Part shown: piece after piece, positions 32,392 to 36,083 of the stretch
Layout: every line of letters starts with the position of its first letter
Position numbering within the stretch: position 1 is the stretch's first letter
DNA from: CALARM01 sp964431735
GTDB lineage: Bacteria > Vulcanimicrobiota > SpSt-956 > JAKJGF01
DNA: 36,083 nucleotides
Reading direction: 5' to 3'
Assembly (NCBI GenBank): GCA_964431735.1
Contig: CAYSLJ010000068.1
Location: 1-36,083 of the forward strand
Position numbers and translations under genes: made by a program
The notes under the pieces: generated by a model
Database searches by the model: none
Seen by the model: only the letters and a program-made list of their open reading frames with translations
What the model was told of the DNA's origin: nothing

Positions 32392-33474
32392 TTACATAAA
32401 ATGTTTTTTCAAAAAATCGGAAATATCTTTTTTGAATTCTTCTCTGTCGAAAAGTAAAGCATTCTTTCTGCACTCTTCAGGAGAGAAGGTCATGGATTCA
32501 AATTCTATGACACTGTTTTGAAGTGCTTCTTCAGTCTGTTCTTTAAAAAAGTGGCCTGTAATACCTTCTTTTACTGTTTCCATTGCTCCTCCTGCGAAGA
32601 AAGCTATGACAGGTCTGCCGCATGACTGGGCTTCTACCGGGACAATACCGAAATCTTCATTTCCCGGAAATATAAGAGCCCTGCAGTGTTGATAATAATG
32701 TCTTATTTCTTCATCGGAACGCCATCCCAAAAATTTTATATTATCTTCTGCCATGAGTTTTAATTTATTCATTTCCGGCCCTTCTCCTATAATAATCAGT
32801 TCTTTTTTTAATCTGTTAAATGCTTTGACTGCCAGGTCTATTCTTTTATATGGTACAAGGGCAGATAATGCAAGGTAATAATCACCATGTCTATTACCGG
32901 AAGGAACAAAAAAATTCGTATCTACAGGGGGATATATTACCGCTGAATCACGGTTGTAATAAGTTTTTATTTTCTTCTGTATGTTTTTTGAATTTCCTAT
33001 GAAATAATCTGCTCTCTTTGATGTCTTTATATCCCACTGTCTGAGTATTCCCATCATAAAGGAAAATATCCATTTTACAGGCTGCCATGTATCTTTAAAA
33101 TAATCATCAAAGAGATCATAGGCATATCTTACCGGAGAATTACAGTAACAGACATGAACAGTGGGAGGAGAGGTTATAATGGATTTTATCACGCAGTGAC
33201 TCACGGTTATGACAAGATCGTAACCGGAAAAATTGAAACTTTCTACGGCAAAAGGCATAAGGGGAAGATAGAGTTTATATAATTTTTTTGAGAAAGGAAG
33301 CTTCTGTATAAAAGAAGTAAATACTTTTCTTTCTTTCAGCAGAGAAGAAAGGCGGTTCAGATCACATACGATTACATAAAAATCTGCGGAAGGAAAAAGC
33401 TCGAATAAACACTCTAAAACCTTTTCTCCGCCTCTCATGGAGAACATCCAGTCATGGGCAATTGCTATTTTCAT
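32392..33474 (-). CDS. GT4 family glycosyltransferase (WbaZ/mannosyltransferase-like)
   Basis: This 360-residue GT-B enzyme retains the nucleotide-sugar configuration. The N-terminal domain starts MKIAIAHDWMFSMRGGEKVL (glycine-rich acceptor loop) and contains HVCYCNSPVRYAYDLFDDYF, characteristic of WbaZ-like mannosyl or related transferases. The C-terminal donor domain has LSALVPYKRIDLAVKAF, IIGEGPE, FLGWRSDEEIRHYY and the catalytic E-x7-E in NEDFGIVPVEAQSCGRPVIA. It likely adds a sugar to a surface polysaccharide or glycolipid precursor in the cytoplasm. The ribosome-binding site is weak (GGAAC). A long heptamer array separates it from the upstream radical SAM gene on the same strand. Confidence 0.9.
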   Translation of the reverse strand: MKIAIAHDWMFSMRGGEKVLECLFELFPSADFYVIVCDLNRLSSLLKERKVFTSFIQKLPFSKKLYKLYLPLMPFAVESFNFSGYDLVITVSHCVIKSIITSPPTVHVCYCNSPVRYAYDLFDDYFKDTWQPVKWIFSFMMGILRQWDIKTSKRADYFIGNSKNIQKKIKTYYNRDSAVIYPPVDTNFFVPSGNRHGDYYLALSALVPYKRIDLAVKAFNRLKKELIIIGEGPEMNKLKLMAEDNIKFLGWRSDEEIRHYYQHCRALIFPGNEDFGIVPVEAQSCGRPVIAFFAGGAMETVKEGITGHFFKEQTEEALQNSVIEFESMTFSPEECRKNALLFDREEFKKDISDFLKKHFM

Positions 33475-33497
33475 GGGTTATGTTCCAATCTTAGAAT

Positions 33498-33740
33498 CGT
33501 GACGCGTGACGCGTAACGCGTGACGCGTGGTTCGTGATGCGTGATGCGTGATGCGTGATGCGTGATGCGTGGTTCGTATTTTCACCGGTACCGGGCGAAT
33601 ACAAGAGGGTACCCCTACTCACTATTCACTACTCACTACTCACTACTCACTACTCACTATTCACTATTCACTACTCACTACTCACTACTCACTACTCACT
33701 ACTCACTACTCACTCTTCACTACTCACTTTTCACTCTTCC
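33498..33740. repeat. longest composite heptamer module A-hairpin-B
   Basis: Eleven in-phase heptamers (CGTGACG, CGTAACG, CGTGATG, CGTGGTT) fill 33498-33574. A degenerate copy of the CACCGGTACCGGGCGA hairpin element follows at 33582-33614. Eighteen in-phase CTACTCA/CTATTCA-type heptamers then span 33615-33740. The array encodes open frames in all three frames because 7 is not a multiple of 3, and these are not genes. The last units contain the stop codon of the radical SAM gene. Confidence 0.9.
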
Positions 33741-35040
33741 AATCCCTCAGAATAGACTTAAACTCATTACAGTACTGTTTGAATATAGAAAAATCCATAT
33801 ACTCATTAAGATATATATAAGAATCAGGATCGAAATCAAAAAAAAGCGTAAAACTTTTAACGACAGACCAGTCTTTCAGGTTATCTCTTACAAAACCTCC
33901 GGATTTTGCATATTCCCAGAGCGGTGTTCCGGGGAAAGGTCTTAACGGTGATATCTGGACAGAATGAAGTTTCCCTCTGTTATGTTCAAGAAAATTACAG
34001 ATTTTACGAAGATCTTCTTCTTTTTCCCGGGGAAGTCCTATCATAAAGGAAAGACTCAGTTTTATTCCGTATTCATTGCACAGGTCAACTGCTCTCTGAT
34101 GATATGAGAAACCGTCATTTTTTGCAGATTCCATGGTCACACCTGACTGGGTGCCCAGAGAAATTTCCACTGTATTCAGTCTTTTTAATTCTTTTATTAT
34201 CGGTTCATCTATAAATTCGGTTCTGCCATAGGCAAAAAAATCAAAGTTACCTGTAAGCCCTTCTTCTGATATTTTATCGGATATGGCCTTTATTCTCAAC
34301 CTGTCTGAAATAAAAAGATCATCAAAGAAAATTACATAGTTGTTTTTTAAAATATTACATGCTTCTTTAATTTCTTCCACTACATAACCGGGGGAATTGG
34401 TTCTGTATCCTTTCCATACTCCCGGCGTGGAACAGAAGAAACATTTAAATTTACAGCCTCTTGACGTTATAATATGTGTTATTGAACCGGGAGAGATGAG
34501 ATTTCTGTCAGGCATGGGGATTGTGTCCAGATTTTCTATACCACATCTCCGGCGATTTACCGTTACTGTTCCTTTTTCATTATGAAAACATATGCCGTCT
34601 ATATTATAAAGATCTTTAACAGGGAAAGAACCATTGTCTCTGTAAAGTCCCAGAAGTTCCAGAAAAGTGACTTCTCCTTCTCCTGTAACTCCTATGTCAA
34701 ATTCCTCCGGTAATCCTGAAGGAATGGCAGAGATATGAGGCCCTCCGGTTATTACAGGGATATTGCTATTTGAACTTTTTATCTTTCCCGCAAGTTCTGT
34801 GGCGTAACTGAAACTTTCCGTTACAGAGGATATACCTATTATATCAGGGGTATTTTCACCGTGAAGGTCAATATTGTTTAAATTATCGCTGATAACAAAA
34901 TCTACATGTCCGGAGAAGTGTTTTTTTGTAAAGGCTATAATATACAGAAAACCCAGAGGAGGACACATTCTTCTCATAAAATGTTCCAGTCCCCCTCCTT
35001 TAGCAACAGGCGCATTGGCTGCTAAAAGAACTACTTTCAA
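33724..35040 (-). CDS. B12-binding-type radical SAM protein
   Basis: The N-terminal cobalamin-binding-like domain (residues 1-130) reads KVVLLAANAPVAKGGGLEHF, MCPPLGFLYIIAF and GISSVTESFSYA, with GGPHISAIP and GEGEVTFLEL typical of this class. The radical SAM core has SRGCKFKCFFCSTP (C196, C200, C203) for the [4Fe-4S] cluster, then FFDDLFISD, VEISLGTQSG and SFMIGLPREKEEDL. Such enzymes methylate unactivated carbons or rearrange substrates. No SPASM cysteines are evident. TTG 35040 is chosen: AAGGAG ends eight bases before it, while GTG 35049 overlaps that site. It lies 23 bases after a 22-codon peptide gene and is probably coupled to it. The tail KSEK and TGA are encoded by a type B repeat. 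Confidence 0.9.
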   Translation of the reverse strand: MKVVLLAANAPVAKGGGLEHFMRRMCPPLGFLYIIAFTKKHFSGHVDFVISDNLNNIDLHGENTPDIIGISSVTESFSYATELAGKIKSSNSNIPVITGGPHISAIPSGLPEEFDIGVTGEGEVTFLELLGLYRDNGSFPVKDLYNIDGICFHNEKGTVTVNRRRCGIENLDTIPMPDRNLISPGSITHIITSRGCKFKCFFCSTPGVWKGYRTNSPGYVVEEIKEACNILKNNYVIFFDDLFISDRLRIKAISDKISEEGLTGNFDFFAYGRTEFIDEPIIKELKRLNTVEISLGTQSGVTMESAKNDGFSYHQRAVDLCNEYGIKLSLSFMIGLPREKEEDLRKICNFLEHNRGKLHSVQISPLRPFPGTPLWEYAKSGGFVRDNLKDWSVVKSFTLFFDFDPDSYIYLNEYMDFSIFKQYCNEFKSILRDWKSEK

Positions 35041-35063
35041 GCCGAACACTCCTTAATATTAAA

Positions 35064-35132
35064 TTATTTTGGTTCCTTTACATCCTCGGATCTGTCATCA
35101 GGATCATTGGATATACCAAAACAGGTCTTCAT
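35064..35132 (-). CDS. 22-residue peptide, candidate precursor for the adjacent radical SAM enzyme
   Basis: This very short gene begins MKTCFGISND, continues PDDRSEDVKE and ends PK before TAA. Its ribosome-binding site is among the best in the window (GGAAGGTGAG, with AAGG eight bases before ATG 35132), and a perfect TATAAT lies at 35163-35158. The peptide is hydrophilic and acidic, with one Cys (residue 4) and an aromatic-Gly pair after it. There is no membrane segment. The radical SAM gene starts 23 bases after its stop. Possibilities are a RiPP precursor like the 22-25-residue PqqA, a small regulatory peptide, or a leader ORF. No homologue is recognised. Confidence 0.6.
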   Translation of the reverse strand: MKTCFGISNDPDDRSEDVKEPK

Positions 35133-35157
35133 TTTACTCACCTTCCTTTCCTTTTCA

Positions 35158-35163
35158 ATTATA
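35158..35163 (-). promoter_or_regulatory. -10 element for peptide / radical SAM operon
   Basis: A perfect TATAAT on the minus strand preceded by TG at an extended -10 position nearby (TATGATATAAT), 26 bases before the peptide ATG. The -35 is weak (TTTCAA region). Confidence 0.45.
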
Positions 35164-35197
35164 TCATAAATCTGTTTGAAATTCTACTTTTTACAGA

Positions 35198-35632
35198 ATG
35201 AATATATGTCTTTATGACAATCAATTTTGTTTTCTTCTAAATTCTCCTCCGGAAGATTTAATGATTAATTTAACCAGATTTCTTGCCAGAAAAAATCTAA
35301 AAATTATCCTTTATAATTTTGAATCCAAAAATCTAAAAAATTTCATAGATGGTACCTATATAAAAATTTTAGAAGGAAATAAAGTGATAAAGAAAGATGA
35401 TATAGTCTGCACAGTCATAAGAAATTTTGATGACTCTTTAAAAATATCTTGTTCTCATTATCCTCAGGAAATAAATATAGTTTTGTATAGAAATAAACAA
35501 TTGATTTTTTCGGTGGGATGTGGGGGTAATGGGAACTTTACAATCGATTTGACAAGTTTTTTAGAAAATAATAACCTTAAAATTGTTCCTAATAACGATA
35601 TAAAAGTCCCTGAAATAACAGAGGGTAGATAA
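35198..35632 (+). CDS. hypothetical protein with internal duplication
   Basis: The 144-residue protein contains two related segments. Segment 1 is NICLYDNQFCFLLNSPPED through DLMINLTRFLARKNLKIILY. Segment 2 is NIVLYRNKQLIFSVGCGGN through FTIDLTSFLENNNLKIVPN. Each has a short strand, a turn, then I-N/D-L-T-x-FL and NLKI. A middle part (FDDSLKISCSHYP) separates them. No signal peptide and no recognised family. The ribosome-binding site is weak, so the start is uncertain. It is divergent from the peptide/radical SAM operon. Confidence 0.6.
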   Translation: MNICLYDNQFCFLLNSPPEDLMINLTRFLARKNLKIILYNFESKNLKNFIDGTYIKILEGNKVIKKDDIVCTVIRNFDDSLKISCSHYPQEINIVLYRNKQLIFSVGCGGNGNFTIDLTSFLENNNLKIVPNNDIKVPEITEGR

Positions 35633-36083
35633 TCACATAATTCATTGTGTTTTTATGCAGGTTCCCTAATTTTCTGAAGACTTCAGAATAGGCATTATAT
35701 AAAGGAAAAAAGGTCAAGAAAAATTTGTCATAGAGCAGAGACAAATTGTTTAAAAAATAGCTTATGAGAAGCATCCAGAAAGGTTTGTGAAAAAATTTCC
35801 AACTTCATTGCAGGTGCCAACTCCAGTGTGGATAAATCCACCAGAAAAATTGCTGAAAGGGAGGGGATACTTACTTTTACATCGGGATCTGCCTCAAAAT
35901 ATTGACAATTTCCGCCTGTTTTGCCTATCCCCGCGAAAAGGCCACTAGATGAACATACCGCATTTAGAGTAGTTCTAAAAAGTTTTGTCCTAAAGTTTCT
36001 CTACATACTCGCAATAGGTAAATAGCTACTTAGTACCGTAACAGGTAAATTCGTAACCATTTATAAATTATTTAGTGAGTAGT
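35633..36083. other. right-end non-coding region with dispersed repeat
   Basis: Apart from the transposase fragment, no gene is visible. At 36029-36058 lies a copy of the dispersed repeat CTTAGTACCGTAACAGG then TAAATTCGTAACC, related to 24476-24510 and, inverted, to 25-54. A type B heptamer (TAGTGAGTAGT) begins at the right edge. Confidence 0.55.
35754..35948 (+). pseudogene. IS3-family transposase (OrfB) C-terminal fragment
   Basis: The frame reads HPERFVKKFPTSLQVPTPVW followed by INPP, which matches the end of IS3-family OrfB transposases (N-PERF-V, then P-x-AVWINPP). It has no start codon. An in-frame TAA lies directly before it at 35751-35753, and only about 30 of the C-terminal residues are recognisable. 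The DDE catalytic core is absent. It is a decayed insertion sequence. Confidence 0.65.

Noticed and set aside
33555..33945. Three overlapping forward open frames rich in THYSLL-type repeats
   Set aside because: They are translations of the heptamer array in three frames. A 7-bp repeat stays open in every frame if it has no stop, and there is no ribosome-binding site.
35589..35774. Minus-strand 61-codon open frame at the right end
   Set aside because: It overlaps the end of the 35198-35632 gene and the transposase remnant and has no ribosome-binding site or domain.

Overview
The window is AT-rich, gene-dense bacterial chromosome with clean Shine-Dalgarno sites (and several TTG starts), and no rRNA, tRNA, CRISPR or prophage. 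The gene content (oligopeptide ABC importer, betaine-lipid synthesis pair, B12-type radical SAM protein, FHA and many TPR proteins, orphan FliG- and FliF-like domains) and the pervasive short intergenic repeats suggest an uncultivated, probably anaerobic or microaerophilic bacterium of a poorly sampled phylum. I cannot name the phylum from sequence alone.

Layout. 1-819: gene remnants, a MITE-like palindrome, and a promoter with a long structured leader. 820-5107 (+): a lysine 2,3-aminomutase (kamA), two D-Ala-D-Ala-ligase-like ATP-grasp enzymes and a GNAT acetyltransferase, a plausible small pathway that makes, ligates and acetylates a beta-amino acid. 5269-6108 (-): response regulator with a PAS-like tail. 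6318-16542 (-): an oligopeptide importer operon (lipoprotein binding protein, TPR protein, anchored binding protein, OppB with a HEAT-like insert, OppC with a damaged or non-canonical start, OppD, OppF and a second OppD). 16656-18630 (-): btaB and btaA for the phosphorus-free betaine lipid DGTS. They diverge from 18932-21880 (+), a FliG_N/TPR/UBA-like protein coupled to a membrane metallopeptidase. The divergent spacer holds five TTAACA-like hexamers at exact 11-bp spacing, the layout of a Bacillus-type PHO box.

22312-23346 (+): a divergent proteasome-beta-like Ntn-hydrolase with Thr directly after Met1, converging with a GNAT gene (-). 24088-24691: tandem array of about 120-bp repeats. 24692-25555 (-): FHA protein. 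25877-29041 (+): zinc-ribbon/coiled-coil protein, ArnT/PMT-like glycosyltransferase, and a secreted protein with two FliF/YscJ ring-building motifs. 29054-29678 (-): vapBC. 30003-31892 (-): CPBP protease and a TPR protein with an apparently leaderless promoter. 32045-32359 (+): small coiled-coil protein. 32392-35132 (-): GT4 glycosyltransferase, then a B12-binding-type radical SAM protein preceded by a previously easy-to-miss 22-codon peptide gene with an excellent ribosome-binding site, a possible RiPP precursor/maturase pair. 35198-35632 (+): small protein with an internal duplication, followed by an IS3-family transposase fragment.

Almost every intergenic gap carries phase-perfect heptamer repeats of four types: A (CGTGACG/CGTAACG), B (CTACTCA/CTATTCA), C (AGTGATC) and D (GCTAACT), on either strand. 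They often begin at, or supply, the stop codon of the adjacent gene. Three gaps share a composite A-hairpin-B module.
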